From positions 1-34,148 of the forward strand of contig JAFGPQ010000006.1 in NCBI GenBank assembly GCA_016936115.1: a stretch of 34,148 nucleotides of DNA, in the 5' to 3' direction. Of the stretch, positions 7,561 through 16,606 are shown piece after piece (position 1 is the stretch's first letter; the number at the start of each line of letters is the position of its first letter). The notes under the pieces are model-generated. The model worked only from the letters and a program-made list of their open reading frames with translations, did no database searches and was not told the DNA's origin. Source of the DNA: Spirochaetales bacterium. GTDB lineage: Bacteria; Spirochaetota; Spirochaetia; DSM-2461. The position numbers and the translations under genes are program-made.

Positions 7561-8903
7561 CACAGGGCCTCTCCCATTATTTTCACCAGCCGGTCCATCT
7601 CTTCCCGGCTGCGTTTTTCGGTGACGCTGATAAGGCGGGCGGGAGAATCGTATCCCTCGGGGGCCATCCCCCCCAGAATGCCCTCCTCCTCCAGCTTCAT
7701 ATCCAGCTTTTCCAGGGCTGACTTGTCCCCGTTCTTGGGCCGTACCAGGAATTCCCTGAAAAAAGGACCGGGGAAAACCGCTTCCCACTTTCCCGTCTTC
7801 TCGAGCTCCTTCAGAACATAGCGGGCCTTGCGCAGGGACTGACCCGCCGCGTCCTTGAGTCCCTCTTTTCCCATGGTGGCCATATACACGGCGGCGGAGA
7901 GGGAACAGAGGCTTTGATTGGAACAGATGTTACTGGTGGCCTTTTCCCGGCGGATATGCTGTTCCCGGGCCTGAAGGGTCAGGACGAAGGCCCGTTTCCC
8001 GTCCCGGTCCAGGGTCTGCCCGCAGATGCGCCCGGGCAGCTTGCGCATGAGTTTCTTCGTGGTGCCGATGAATCCCAGATAGGGGCCGCCGTAATTCAGG
8101 GAGAGCCCCAGGGGCTGAGCCTCGCCCACGGCAATATCCGCTCCCGCTTCCCCGGGCGACTTTAAAAGGGCAAGGGAAAGGGGATCGGCGATCTGAACGA
8201 AAAGCCCCTTATTCCCGTGAACACTCTCGGCCAGGGCGGCCGTATCCTCGATTAGCCCGAAATAGTTGGGGCTCTGAACCAGAAGAGCCGCCGTATCCCC
8301 GTCGCACATTTTCCCCAGGGTGTCCCCGTCGGTCACCCCGTCTTTCATGGGAACCGTTTCCAGTACAACCCCGTGAAACCGGGCGTAGGTATCCAGAACC
8401 CGGCGGACGCCCGGATTGATCGTCCCGGAAACGAGAACCTTCGGACGGCGGGCGGCATGCATGGCCATGATCATGGCCTCGGCGGCCGCGGTGGCCCCGT
8501 CGTAGAGGGAGGCATTCACCGTATCCATACCGGTCAATTCGGCGATCATGCTCTGATACTCAAAGATATACTGGAGCGTTCCCTGGCTGATCTCGGGCTG
8601 GTAAGGGGTATAAGCCGTATAGAATTCGGACCGGGAGACGACCGAATCCACCAGGGCGGGGACGTAGTGATCGTAAACCCCGCCGCCCCGGAAACAGACA
8701 AGCCGGGCGGAACTGTTCTTCCCGGCCAGATCTTCGATCCGGCGGGAGGTTTCCCATTCGGACAGGCCCGGAGGCAGGGCCGATTCTTTCTGCACCGCCG
8801 CCGGGGGAATGTCCCGGTAGAGTTCATCCGCCGAAGCCGCTCCCACCGCGGAGAGCATGGCCTCCCTGTCCTCGGGGGTATGAGGAATGTAGGGATGGAT
8901 CAT
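7560..8903 (-). CDS. gcvPA: Glycine dehydrogenase (decarboxylating) subunit 1
   Basis: A 447-residue protein, the normal length for the N-terminal-half subunit of two-part P-protein. Typical opening [17 protein letters not shown], the [15 protein letters not shown] motif, and the central [10 protein letters not shown] and [13 protein letters not shown] stretches are present. It forms an alpha2beta2 enzyme with gcvPB, which holds the cofactor lysine. It starts immediately after the gcvH stop with no gap and overlaps gcvPB by one base, so the three genes form one transcription unit. Split P-protein is common in Firmicutes, Thermotoga and spirochaetes. Confidence 0.96.
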   Translation of the reverse strand: MIHPYIPHTPEDREAMLSAVGAASADELYRDIPPAAVQKESALPPGLSEWETSRRIEDLAGKNSSARLVCFRGGGVYDHYVPALVDSVVSRSEFYTAYTPYQPEISQGTLQYIFEYQSMIAELTGMDTVNASLYDGATAAAEAMIMAMHAARRPKVLVSGTINPGVRRVLDTYARFHGVVLETVPMKDGVTDGDTLGKMCDGDTAALLVQSPNYFGLIEDTAALAESVHGNKGLFVQIADPLSLALLKSPGEAGADIAVGEAQPLGLSLNYGGPYLGFIGTTKKLMRKLPGRICGQTLDRDGKRAFVLTLQAREQHIRREKATSNICSNQSLCSLSAAVYMATMGKEGLKDAAGQSLRKARYVLKELEKTGKWEAVFPGPFFREFLVRPKNGDKSALEKLDMKLEEEGILGGMAPEGYDSPARLISVTEKRSREEMDRLVKIMGEAL

Positions 8904-9290
8904 TTAATCCTGTTCCTTCTCACAGAACTCCCGGTACTCCCGGGCCGAAAGCAGACCGTCCAGATCATCCTCGTTATTGACTTTGACCTTGACGATCCAG
9001 CTGCCGTAGGGATCCTCATTGATATAGGCGGCGTTATCCTCCAGGTCACCGTTCACCTCGACAACGGTGCCGGCCACGGGCATGAAAATGTCGCTGGCCG
9101 CCTTGACCGACTCGATGGTGGAAAAGGACTCGTCCCCGTCGAATTCGCTGTCCGTCTCGGGAAGCTCCACATAGACGATGTCCCCCAGTTCGCTCTGGGC
9201 GAAATCGGTTATGCCGATGGTAACCACATCCCCGTCAATCTTGACCCATTCATGCTCTCTCGTATACTTGAGATCCTCAGGAATATTCAT
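8904..9290 (-). CDS. gcvH: Glycine cleavage system H protein
   Basis: A 128-residue lipoyl-carrier protein of usual length. It opens with MNIPEDLKYTREHEWVK and carries the lipoylation site in STIESVKAASDIFMPV, where the Lys is modified. It shuttles the aminomethyl group between P-, T- and L-proteins. I chose the ATG at 9290 over 9317 because GGAGGAG lies 5 bases upstream and the family starts here. It is the first gene of gcvH-gcvPA-gcvPB; gcvT is 8 kb away on the same strand. Confidence 0.96.
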   Translation of the reverse strand: MNIPEDLKYTREHEWVKIDGDVVTIGITDFAQSELGDIVYVELPETDSEFDGDESFSTIESVKAASDIFMPVAGTVVEVNGDLEDNAAYINEDPYGSWIVKVKVNNEDDLDGLLSAREYREFCEKEQD

Positions 9291-9318
9291 CACTTCTCCT
9301 CCATATTTTACGGGCACT

Positions 9319-9347
9319 ATTGTAGCCTATCCTCTCCAAATAATACA
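9319..9347 (-). promoter_or_regulatory. Possible promoter for gcvH-gcvPA-gcvPB
   Basis: On the minus strand TACAAT (9319-9324) is a fair -10; the -35 at 17 bases (TGTATT, 9342-9347) is poor. The space between the terminator at 9358-9391 and gcvH is only about 70 bases, too short for a glycine riboswitch, and no such motif is seen. Confidence 0.35.
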
Positions 9348-9357
9348 CCTCTACGGG

Positions 9358-9391
9358 AAGAAAAAAGCGGATATCCCGAAGGATATCCGCT
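9358..9391 (-). terminator. Rho-independent terminator of the efflux operon
   Basis: A perfect 11-bp stem (AGCGGATATCC / GGATATCCGCT, 9366-9391) with a four-base TTCG loop read on the minus strand, followed by a T-rich run (9358-9366). It lies 21 bases after the stop codon of the PII-like gene and separates the efflux operon from gcvH. Confidence 0.93.
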
Positions 9392-9412
9392 AGGAGAGAT
9401 TAAAAATCAGCG

Positions 9413-9706
9413 CTAGATCGTTTCCTGGGGGCCGTCCCCCAACCAGCACTTGATACCTTCCTGGGGAAACTTTTTCTTCAGCTCGCCCATCTTCGTCATA
9501 ATCTGCGCAGCATGTTCACTGTCTATATAGATGAGAAACATGACATTTGTTTCCGGCCAGACAGCCGAACCTTCCCGGCGTCCCTTCCTGCCTCTTCCGA
9601 AAACAGGATGAAGATAGGTAAATGACTCGCCGTAGCCCGATGAATCCAGAACATCAATAATGTCCTCTTCAATGGCCTGATTAGCGATTATCTCAAGTCG
9701 TTTCAT
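9413..9706 (-). CDS. PII-like protein associated with the RND transporter (PG0541-type)
   Basis: A 97-residue soluble protein of PII/CutA-like size and pattern: MKRLEIIANQAIEEDIIDVL at the start (first strand and helix), SFTYLHPVFGRGRKG as a variable T-loop-like region, then VMFLIYIDSEHAAQIMTKM. It resembles the small transporter-associated PII-like proteins encoded after RND pumps in Bacteroidetes and spirochaetes; assignment is from recalled similarity. Its ATG overlaps the RND stop by 4 bases (ATGA), so it is made with the pump and may sense a ligand or gate pump activity. Last gene of the operon, followed by a strong terminator. Confidence 0.75.
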   Translation of the reverse strand: MKRLEIIANQAIEEDIIDVLDSSGYGESFTYLHPVFGRGRKGRREGSAVWPETNVMFLIYIDSEHAAQIMTKMGELKKKFPQEGIKCWLGDGPQETI

Positions 9707-12700
9707 GCGGTGGCCTCCTCTGCCCGGGCGATTTCCTTACTTTTTTTATCCCTGTTTACTAAAGAGTATATCACAGGTGTGACAAAAAGGGTAATGAATG
9801 TGCTACCCGCCAGACCGCCCACGATGGTCTGCCCGATGGGCTGGATCATCTCCGTACCGTCTCCGGGGAAAAAACCCATGGGAACCATGCCCAGGATGGT
9901 GGTGAGGCTGGTCATGAGGACCGGCCTCAGGCGGCTCCTGGCCCCTTCGAGCACCGCTTCGGTCACCGTGGCCCCCCTCTTCCGTAGAAGGTTCATATAG
10001 TCCACCATGACGATGCCGTTGTTGACGACGATGCCCGTGAGGACCACCATGCCTATGAGGGAGAAGAGGCTGAGCGCCGCCCCGGTTATGGTGTAGACCA
10101 GCACCACCCCTATTACCAGAAGAGGAATGGAGAAGAAGATGATGAAGGGGTCCACCAGGGATTCGAACTGGCTCGCCATGACCGCGAAGATCATCAGGAT
10201 AGCCACGATGACCACCGTAATCAGGGTGGGGATCATGCCCGCCATGCTCCTCCGGTCTCCGGCGAAGTCGTAGGTGACCCCGTCGGGAAGGATCAGCTTC
10301 TCCTCCAGCATGGACTGGATGAGGGGCTGCACCTGGTTGGAGGCCATGCCCGCGGCCAGATCGGCGGTGACGTGGATGGTCCGGGTCTCGTTCTCCCGGT
10401 TGACCGTGAGGGGGCCCGTGCTGAGTTCGTAGCCGACCAGGTTGGAGAGGGGGATCTTCTCGCCCCCCGAAGCGATGACGAAGATGGCGTCCAGGTCCAG
10501 AAGGTCGGTCCTCTCATCCTCCGCGAGCTGGACGATGATATCCAGCTCGGTGGACTCGTCCCAGTAGGAGGTGGGAGTGGAGCCGTCCACAAGGGAATTG
10601 ATCACATTGCCGATTTCGGAGACGGTGAACCCGTAGGCGGCGGCCCGGTCCTTGTCTATGGAGATCTTATACTCCGGCGTTCCCTCGTCCAGATCGGTGA
10701 CCGGGTCCACGGCCTGGAGGATGTTGGCCCGGATCAGGTCACGGATCTCGTTGGCCGTCTGTTCCCCCAGTTCGGTGTTGTCCGAATAGACCACCACGTC
10801 GATGGGCGAGTCGGCCCCCCAGGACCGGCCGGAGCTCATGGTGATCTCCGCGTCGGGGAACCGGTTCGCGTATTGTCTGAGAATCGTCTGCGCCTCACTG
10901 GGCGTCACGGTCTGATCCACCAGATCGGGAAAAGAGATCTCAATGGAACCGGAGTTGCTGCCCGAGGTGTTGGGGCCTCTCTGTCCGCCCACGCTCATGC
11001 TGATGTGGGTATAGCCTGTGATTTCCTCTTCCACGATCTTCACGTAATTGGTGAGAATCTTCTGGGTATATTCCATACTCGTTCCCACGGGGAGAGTAAT
11101 ATCAACGGTAAGACTATCGTCGGAAGTGCCTTGGGGCATCATGTTCAGGCCCATGTTGGAAATCTTGAGAACGGACATGACCAGGATGACCATGACCAGG
11201 GTCAGAACGAGGAACCGGTTTCTGAGGGAGAAGGCTAACATGTTCCGGTAGGTGTTCTCCACCCCTCTCAGAACCCCCTCGCCTAAGGCATCGAGTTTTT
11301 TCAAAGTGCCGTTCCGGATAGGTCTCTGCTTATGGGTGTAGAGCTTGATGAGCTTGCTACACAGGGCGGGCACCAGGGTGACGGCGATGAAGAAGGAGAC
11401 CGTAAGGGAGATGACCACCGTAAAAATCATATCGCTGAACAGCTCGCCGATCATCTCCAGACCGTCCTGCCAGATAATCATGGGCACGAATACGCACAGG
11501 GTCGTCAAAGTGGAGGCGATGATGGCGTTGAGCATCTCATGGGACCCCAGAATGGCGGCGGGCTTGAGCTTGGCGCCCCGTTCCCGGTACTGATGGATAT
11601 TCTCCAGGATAACGATGGAGTTGTCCACAATCATTCCCAGGCCCAGGATGAGACCGGTCAGGGACATCATGTTAAGGGTGATTTCGAAGAAATACATGGC
11701 CATGAGGGTGATCATGATGGAGATCGGTATGGCTATGCCGATGATGATCGTACTCCTGAAGCTCCTCAGGAACAGGAAGAGGACCAGCATGGCCAGGATG
11801 ATCCCCTGCCAGGCGGATTTGTAAACCTGCCCCATGACGGAGTTGATATAGGTTGTGCTGTCGGAGAGAAGCTCCACGGTCACCCCGTTAGGCAGATCGG
11901 CGTTGATGTCGTCCAGGGAGGCGATGACCTCCTCGGCGATCTGGACTGAGTTCGTATTGCTTTCCTTGGAGATGGCTATGGAAATGGCCGCCTTACCGTC
12001 TATGTAGTAGATGCTTTCCACGTCTTCGGTCCCTTCGTACACGTCGGCCACGTCTTCCAGGCGGACCACGTTGGACCGGTTTACCGAGGAGGTGGCGTCG
12101 GCGGCGCTGACCGTGGCCACCACGGTCCGGGCGATGTCCTCCAAAGATTCGTACCGCTCGTCGATGCGCAGGTCGTAGTCGGTGCCCTCCGCGGTCAGAC
12201 TTCCCCCGGAGATCTGCAGATTCCGGGAAGAGAGGGCGCTGACCACGGTGCCGGCGGTAAGGCCGTAGGCTTCCAGCCGGTTCGTGGAGAGGTCCACCCG
12301 CACCGCCCGGGTTTCTCCGCCGGAAACGTCCGCCGAGGAAACCCCCTCGATCCGCTCCAGCCGGGGCTGGACCTTGTCCTCGGCTAGACGTTTCAGGGTG
12401 TCCGCCGTCTCGTCGCCCTGCATGATGAGGGTCATGATGGCTTCGCTGTTCATGTCAAATTTCATGATAACGGGGGAACCGGCGTCGTCGGGCAGGGAGT
12501 TCTTGACCTGGTCCAGGGAGTCCCGGATGTCGTTGGTCGCCTCATCCATGTCCTTGTCGTAGCCGAATTCCATCATGACCACGCTCCGTCCTTCGCTCGA
12601 AGTGGAGGAAAGATCCTCAAGCCCCCCCACATTGGAGAGCTGCTTCTCCAGAAGTTCCGTGACGCTCTGTTCCACTTCCTCCGGGCTGGCGCCGGAATAA

Positions 12701-12849
12701 GTCGTCATGACGATAATCATGGGCATATCCATATCGGGGGTCATCTCCACCGCGATATGGGGCACCATGAAGGCGGCTATGCCCAGGAAAAGGGCGACGA
12801 TAACCGCTATGGTTACGGGTCTGTTAACCGATAATTCGGATAAATTCAT
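9703..12849 (-). CDS. RND efflux pump, inner-membrane permease (AcrB/SwrC-like)
   Basis: A 1048-residue resistance-nodulation-division transporter of full length, with two halves each of one TM, a large periplasmic loop and five further TMs. It opens MNLSELSVNRPVTIAVIVAL. The TM4 proton-relay region reads GLGMIVDNSIVILENI: Asp-Asn instead of the Asp-Asp of AcrB. The TM10 region reads GIVVNNGIVMVDYMN without the AcrB Lys, a pattern typical of the SwrC-like RND branch. It should export amphiphilic drugs or lipids by proton motive force together with the adaptor (12859-13821) and the TolC-like channel. It starts 9 bases after the adaptor stop and overlaps the PII-like gene. Confidence 0.93.
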   Translation of the reverse strand: MNLSELSVNRPVTIAVIVALFLGIAAFMVPHIAVEMTPDMDMPMIIVMTTYSGASPEEVEQSVTELLEKQLSNVGGLEDLSSTSSEGRSVVMMEFGYDKDMDEATNDIRDSLDQVKNSLPDDAGSPVIMKFDMNSEAIMTLIMQGDETADTLKRLAEDKVQPRLERIEGVSSADVSGGETRAVRVDLSTNRLEAYGLTAGTVVSALSSRNLQISGGSLTAEGTDYDLRIDERYESLEDIARTVVATVSAADATSSVNRSNVVRLEDVADVYEGTEDVESIYYIDGKAAISIAISKESNTNSVQIAEEVIASLDDINADLPNGVTVELLSDSTTYINSVMGQVYKSAWQGIILAMLVLFLFLRSFRSTIIIGIAIPISIMITLMAMYFFEITLNMMSLTGLILGLGMIVDNSIVILENIHQYRERGAKLKPAAILGSHEMLNAIIASTLTTLCVFVPMIIWQDGLEMIGELFSDMIFTVVISLTVSFFIAVTLVPALCSKLIKLYTHKQRPIRNGTLKKLDALGEGVLRGVENTYRNMLAFSLRNRFLVLTLVMVILVMSVLKISNMGLNMMPQGTSDDSLTVDITLPVGTSMEYTQKILTNYVKIVEEEITGYTHISMSVGGQRGPNTSGSNSGSIEISFPDLVDQTVTPSEAQTILRQYANRFPDAEITMSSGRSWGADSPIDVVVYSDNTELGEQTANEIRDLIRANILQAVDPVTDLDEGTPEYKISIDKDRAAAYGFTVSEIGNVINSLVDGSTPTSYWDESTELDIIVQLAEDERTDLLDLDAIFVIASGGEKIPLSNLVGYELSTGPLTVNRENETRTIHVTADLAAGMASNQVQPLIQSMLEEKLILPDGVTYDFAGDRRSMAGMIPTLITVVIVAILMIFAVMASQFESLVDPFIIFFSIPLLVIGVVLVYTITGAALSLFSLIGMVVLTGIVVNNGIVMVDYMNLLRKRGATVTEAVLEGARSRLRPVLMTSLTTILGMVPMGFFPGDGTEMIQPIGQTIVGGLAGSTFITLFVTPVIYSLVNRDKKSKEIARAEEATA

Positions 12850-12858
12850 CTCTTCCTC

Positions 12859-13821
12859 CTATTCGACGATGGATACGGTGGATCCGTCGGATATGCTGGA
12901 TAGACCCCTGACCACGATCGTCTCTCCCTCTTCCAGGCCTTCGGTGATCTGCACCGTATCGGAGGAACTGAGGCCGACGGAGACAGTGCGCCTTTCGGCG
13001 GTGTTATCCTTTATCACGTAGACCACCTGGTCTTCGTAATAGGTGGTCAGGGCCAGTTTGGGAATGGTAATGACGTTTGCCTCTTCCTTGACCACAAGCT
13101 TGACCGATGCGAACATTCCCACCTTGACCCGGGAATCGGCGTCCACCAGGGAGAGGGAAATCTCCTGGGAACGGGAATCGCTGTCCAGGACGGGACTGAT
13201 CTCGGTAACCGCCGCATGGTAGGTTTCGCCGGGGTAGGCGTCAAAGGAGACCTCAGCGGTAAGCCCTTTGCGGACGGAAGCCACATAGCGCTCGGGGATA
13301 TAGGTGACGATTTCCAGTTCGTTCAGATTCCCCACCACAACCGCGGCGGAACCGGTGCTGACCGTTTCCCCCTCGTCATAATTGATGGCGGTAACCGTAC
13401 CGCTGATGGTTGACTTGACGGCGCTGCGGCTGTAGACCTGTCCCGGCTGGGAGGGATCCACCATGGCCAGGGTCTGCCCCTTCTTCACCAGATCGCCCAG
13501 AGCCACATCCACAGATACCAGCTTGCCCGCCATATCGGGATAGATGTTGACCGAGGAGGCGGAAGCCACGTCACCGTTCACCTTGATATATTCCCGGACC
13601 GTATCCCGGGTTACCGCAGCCGCTTCCACGGCGATGCCTTCGGTTTCTTCGGACGCTCCGTCCATTCCGGGCATACCGCCTGCCATACCGGGGGGACCTC
13701 CCGCGGCGCCGGAACTCTTATTTCCCAGCATGACGGGAAAGGTAGCAATTCCCGCCCCTATTAGTACAAGCAGAATAATCTGCACGATTCGGTCACCTCT
13801 GTTTTTTCCATTATCTTTCAT
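12859..13821 (-). CDS. RND periplasmic adaptor subunit (membrane fusion protein)
   Basis: A 320-residue adaptor with one N-terminal TM anchor (about residues 12-32, VQIILLVLIGAGIATFPVML), a Gly/Pro/Met-rich linker, and the barrel-sandwich lipoyl-like halves around residues 70-165 (GKLVSVDVALGDLVKKGQTL and the STISGTVTAINYDEGE return strand). The helical hairpin between the halves is very short, as in many adaptors of this group. A beta-barrel and membrane-proximal domain follow (VSFDAYPGETYHAAVTEISP, then EEGETIVVRGL). It links the RND pump to the outer-membrane channel. It lies 19 bases after the TolC-like gene in the same operon. Confidence 0.92.
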   Translation of the reverse strand: MKDNGKNRGDRIVQIILLVLIGAGIATFPVMLGNKSSGAAGGPPGMAGGMPGMDGASEETEGIAVEAAAVTRDTVREYIKVNGDVASASSVNIYPDMAGKLVSVDVALGDLVKKGQTLAMVDPSQPGQVYSRSAVKSTISGTVTAINYDEGETVSTGSAAVVVGNLNELEIVTYIPERYVASVRKGLTAEVSFDAYPGETYHAAVTEISPVLDSDSRSQEISLSLVDADSRVKVGMFASVKLVVKEEANVITIPKLALTTYYEDQVVYVIKDNTAERRTVSVGLSSSDTVQITEGLEEGETIVVRGLSSISDGSTVSIVE

Positions 13822-13840
13822 GGGTATTTACTCCTATAGC

Positions 13841-15145
13841 TTACTTGAGCAGATCGTCGAGACTTTCCAGTCCCAGGGCGTCGCGAAGGTCGATCAGACC
13901 GGCCAGATAACTATACTGACTCTCCAGATAGTCCTGTTCCGCGGTGAAGTAGTTCTGCTGGGCATCTTCCAGATCCAGCCGTTCCATACCCCCCTGGACA
14001 AAACTCTCTTCGCTCTTTTCATAGGTCGATCTGGTCAGCTCTACATTCAGTCCGGAGAGGTCCAGCTTGGCGGAGGCAGTCTCCAGCTGGGAAACCAGAT
14101 TGATGATTTCCGTGCGCCCGTCATCCATGAGCTTTTCCAGGGTCAGTTTGGCCGACCGGATCTGATCATCGATTTCCTTAATCGCCGTATCAGTAGAGGA
14201 TCCGGGGATAAACCCGTCCAGGGGGACGGATAGGGTAACCCCCACGCTAAGGGAATCGGTCAGGGAATCAGCGGCCCAGGACGATCCTTCAAGGGCGTCT
14301 CCCACGGTAGTGCCCCATTTCCCCGAAAGGCTCAAGGAAGGCACGTAGGACGTGGCCACGGACAGGGCGCGGTTATTCTCGAGTATATCGATATTTTTCT
14401 TCTGGCTGCGAATGTCGCTCCTGTCCATAAGATAGAGACCGATGAGCTCCTCCCCGTCAAGATCCGCTGCGGGTACGGAGAGATCCCCTTCCAAAAGGAC
14501 ATCCTCCTTGGGATCCATTCCAATGGCGGACAGAAACTCTCTCAGGGCGATGCGGTAATCGGAGACAGCCTGGAGATAGGTTGGTTTCAAGGTGGCCGCG
14601 GTCACTTTGGCCTGCAGTACGGCCAACTCCGTTTCCAGGCCCAGATTGAAATTGTTCAAGGTCTGTTCATAGTGTTTCTCCGCCAGATCCATATTGGCCT
14701 TTTCGATCTCAATATCCGCCTTACCCGCCAGAAGAGAGTAAAAATTCTTTTCCACTTCACTCTTCAGATTCCGCAGGGTCGTATCATAGGTAATCAGCTC
14801 ATTCTCATAGGCCAGACGAATTCCATCCAATGAGGCGGAAAGGCCCGCGTTAAGGGGCAGGCTCAGGGAAAGCGATCCCGTAGCGGTCCAGCTCAGGGGC
14901 GCCGCATCGGCAAGGGATGTGTTTCCGGTCAATCCGGCGCTGCCGCTCAGGGATGGAAGAAAGGCATTCCAGGCGGTATTCTCGCTCCTCTGGGCCGTGT
15001 CCAGGGAAATCCGGGATATCTGAAGACTCAGATTCTTCTCCATAGCCGAATCCAGACTCTTCTCCAGAGTCAGAACAGTCTGCTCTGCGAACAGACCGGT
15101 TATGACAAGCAGGAAAGAAAGGACGGCTGGTACGATTCTCTTCAT
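13841..15145 (-). CDS. TolC-family outer membrane efflux protein
   Basis: A 434-residue protein with a signal peptide (MKRIVPAVLSFLLVITGLFAEQ) and two long helical repeat halves typical of TolC/OEP channels: LEKSLDSAMEKNLSLQISRI opening, then tandem coiled regions ending in DYLESQYSYLAGLIDLRDALG. The start at 15145 is chosen for the signal peptide and the AAGGAG site 7 bases upstream; a longer reading frame to 15250 has no such signals. It gives the pump its outer-membrane exit duct. First gene of the four-gene operon tolC-like/adaptor/RND/PII-like, divergent from the sensor kinase at 15308. Confidence 0.92.
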   Translation of the reverse strand: MKRIVPAVLSFLLVITGLFAEQTVLTLEKSLDSAMEKNLSLQISRISLDTAQRSENTAWNAFLPSLSGSAGLTGNTSLADAAPLSWTATGSLSLSLPLNAGLSASLDGIRLAYENELITYDTTLRNLKSEVEKNFYSLLAGKADIEIEKANMDLAEKHYEQTLNNFNLGLETELAVLQAKVTAATLKPTYLQAVSDYRIALREFLSAIGMDPKEDVLLEGDLSVPAADLDGEELIGLYLMDRSDIRSQKKNIDILENNRALSVATSYVPSLSLSGKWGTTVGDALEGSSWAADSLTDSLSVGVTLSVPLDGFIPGSSTDTAIKEIDDQIRSAKLTLEKLMDDGRTEIINLVSQLETASAKLDLSGLNVELTRSTYEKSEESFVQGGMERLDLEDAQQNYFTAEQDYLESQYSYLAGLIDLRDALGLESLDDLLK

Positions 15146-15211
15146 GGATAGCTCCTTTACCCTATGATTCCTCCATAAAAGAGAAAAAAGAAGTGCCCAG
15201 GGAAAGGAATT

Positions 15212-15251
15212 GTCATGCCGATTATCATAACTTTTTGTGACGCAAGTCATG
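15212..15251. promoter_or_regulatory. Candidate operator between efflux operon and two-component system
   Basis: GTCATG occurs at 15212-15217 and again at 15246-15251, 34 bases apart, inside similar surroundings (TTGTCATGCCGATTA and AAGTCATGGGAATTG). The second copy is part of TGACGCAAGTCA (15238-15249), an inverted repeat of four-base arms. This is the divergent control region for pump and sensor, where a NarL-type regulator would be expected to bind. No consensus for this regulator is known to me. Confidence 0.3.
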
Positions 15252-15294
15252 GGAATTGGTGAGACTCTTCCTGTACGGGAAAGTTGAGAACTGC

Positions 15295-15300
15295 TATACT
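15295..15300 (+). promoter_or_regulatory. -10-like element before the histidine kinase
   Basis: TATACT ends 7 bases before the ATG at 15308, and no ribosome site is present between them. If used, the transcript would start at or next to the start codon (leaderless). The -35 side is weak. Confidence 0.35.
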
Positions 15301-15307
15301 TGTCCCG

Positions 15308-16606
15308 ATGACGGACACAAAGGAAAGAAAACTGGAACTCAATGAGGGGATCAGACTGATCACTGTCCTCCTCTTCTTCCTCTTTCTCACCCCCGGCCTC
15401 CTGCTGCCGCCGAAAAAGCCCTTTAATCCTTCGGGAACCTTCCTCTACTATCTGGCGAACGGACTGGTCTGTCTCTTCTTTATAGGCCTGGAATTTATCG
15501 AGTATTCCCGGTGGTCCTACCGTTACGCTAACAGCCGGATTCCCCGGATCTTCTTTTTCCTGCGGCTCCTGGTCATTCTGCTGCCGCCTCTGCTGATCCT
15601 GACCCTTTCCTCCCGGGAGTTATTCCTCTGGGGCTTCCCTATAAACCAGACCTTTATGTTTCTGGGACTGCTGCCCTTCTATGCCTACTTTGCCTTTCCC
15701 CGGCGCATCAGCCTCTATTTTCTTGTGGTGTCTTCCCTCTTCCCCCTGATTTACGAAATAGCTCAGAGAGGAACCGGAGAATGGGACCTGGTCAAGCTGG
15801 GTTTTATCATGTACCGAACCCTGACCTTCGTCTTTTTCTATGTTCTGGCCTGGCTTCTGGACCGGCAGTACCGCAATGGGGAGGAGAATAAAAAACTGAT
15901 GGAAGAGCTCCGCCTATCCGAGTCACGGCTCAGGGATTATGCCGAGAGAATTGCCCATACGGTGGCCCTTGAGGAACGTACCCGCATCGCCCGGGATATC
16001 CACGACAGCCTGGGCCACTCCCTTACGGCGATTAAAATTCAGCTTACCAAGGCCATGGCCTACTCCGAAGTGGACAGGGAAGAAGCGGACCGGGCCGTCA
16101 AGGCGGCGAAGGCCACGGCGGACGATGCCATAAGCGATGTGCGGGAATCCCTGAAGGGTCTGAACGGCAGGGAAGCCATCATATCCCTTAAGGAGTCCTA
16201 TCCCCTCTTCGTCAAAAGACTGGAGGAAAACGGCATTACCGTGGAATACAGCTTTTCCGGAGAAGAGAAAAACTATAACTACTCCGTTCTGATGGGACTT
16301 TACCGTTTTGTACAGGAAGGGATAACCAATATTCTCAAGCATGCCTTTCCCGGAAAGGTCTCCCTGACGGTCTCTTTCGGAACGGAAGAAGCGGAGATTC
16401 GCCTGAGCGATGACGGAAAGGGCTTTCTCCTTGACAAGGAGATGCTCTGGAATGATGAAACGGACCATTACGGCCTCAAGGGGCTTATCCGCAGGATTGA
16501 ACTGGTCCGGGGCAGCATGACCGTCGAATCGACTCCGGGAAAGGGTACGACCCTCTCCGCCTCGGTTCCCCGGGATCCCGTTTCTCTACTGGGAGAAAAA
16601 AAATGA
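15308..16606 (+). CDS. Sensor histidine kinase (DesK/NarX-like, HisKA_3)
   Basis: A 432-residue kinase. About six TM helices (residues 15-195) form a membrane sensor without a large periplasmic domain. A short coiled linker leads to a HisKA_3 dimerisation domain with ERTRIARDIHDSLGHSL (phospho-accepting His at about residue 232). The ATPase domain has an N box (QEGITNILKHAF), a G box (DDGKGF) and a final STPGKGTTLSASVP. I chose ATG 15308 because the upstream TTG at 15284 is not supported by a ribosome site. The stop overlaps the response regulator start (ATGA). The DesK-like layout suggests it senses membrane state or lipophilic compounds, which fits the divergent efflux operon. Confidence 0.9.
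   Translation: MTDTKERKLELNEGIRLITVLLFFLFLTPGLLLPPKKPFNPSGTFLYYLANGLVCLFFIGLEFIEYSRWSYRYANSRIPRIFFFLRLLVILLPPLLILTLSSRELFLWGFPINQTFMFLGLLPFYAYFAFPRRISLYFLVVSSLFPLIYEIAQRGTGEWDLVKLGFIMYRTLTFVFFYVLAWLLDRQYRNGEENKKLMEELRLSESRLRDYAERIAHTVALEERTRIARDIHDSLGHSLTAIKIQLTKAMAYSEVDREEADRAVKAAKATADDAISDVRESLKGLNGREAIISLKESYPLFVKRLEENGITVEYSFSGEEKNYNYSVLMGLYRFVQEGITNILKHAFPGKVSLTVSFGTEEAEIRLSDDGKGFLLDKEMLWNDETDHYGLKGLIRRIELVRGSMTVESTPGKGTTLSASVPRDPVSLLGEKK

Noticed and set aside
7561-7788. N-terminal extension of gcvPB to 7788
   Set aside because: It overlaps gcvPA in another frame and does not look like P-protein; the family start at 7560 forms a TGATG junction with gcvPA.
9291-9357. Glycine riboswitch before gcvH, or before gcvT at 18399-18540
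   Set aside because: The gcvH leader is too short, and neither region shows the conserved glycine aptamer core.
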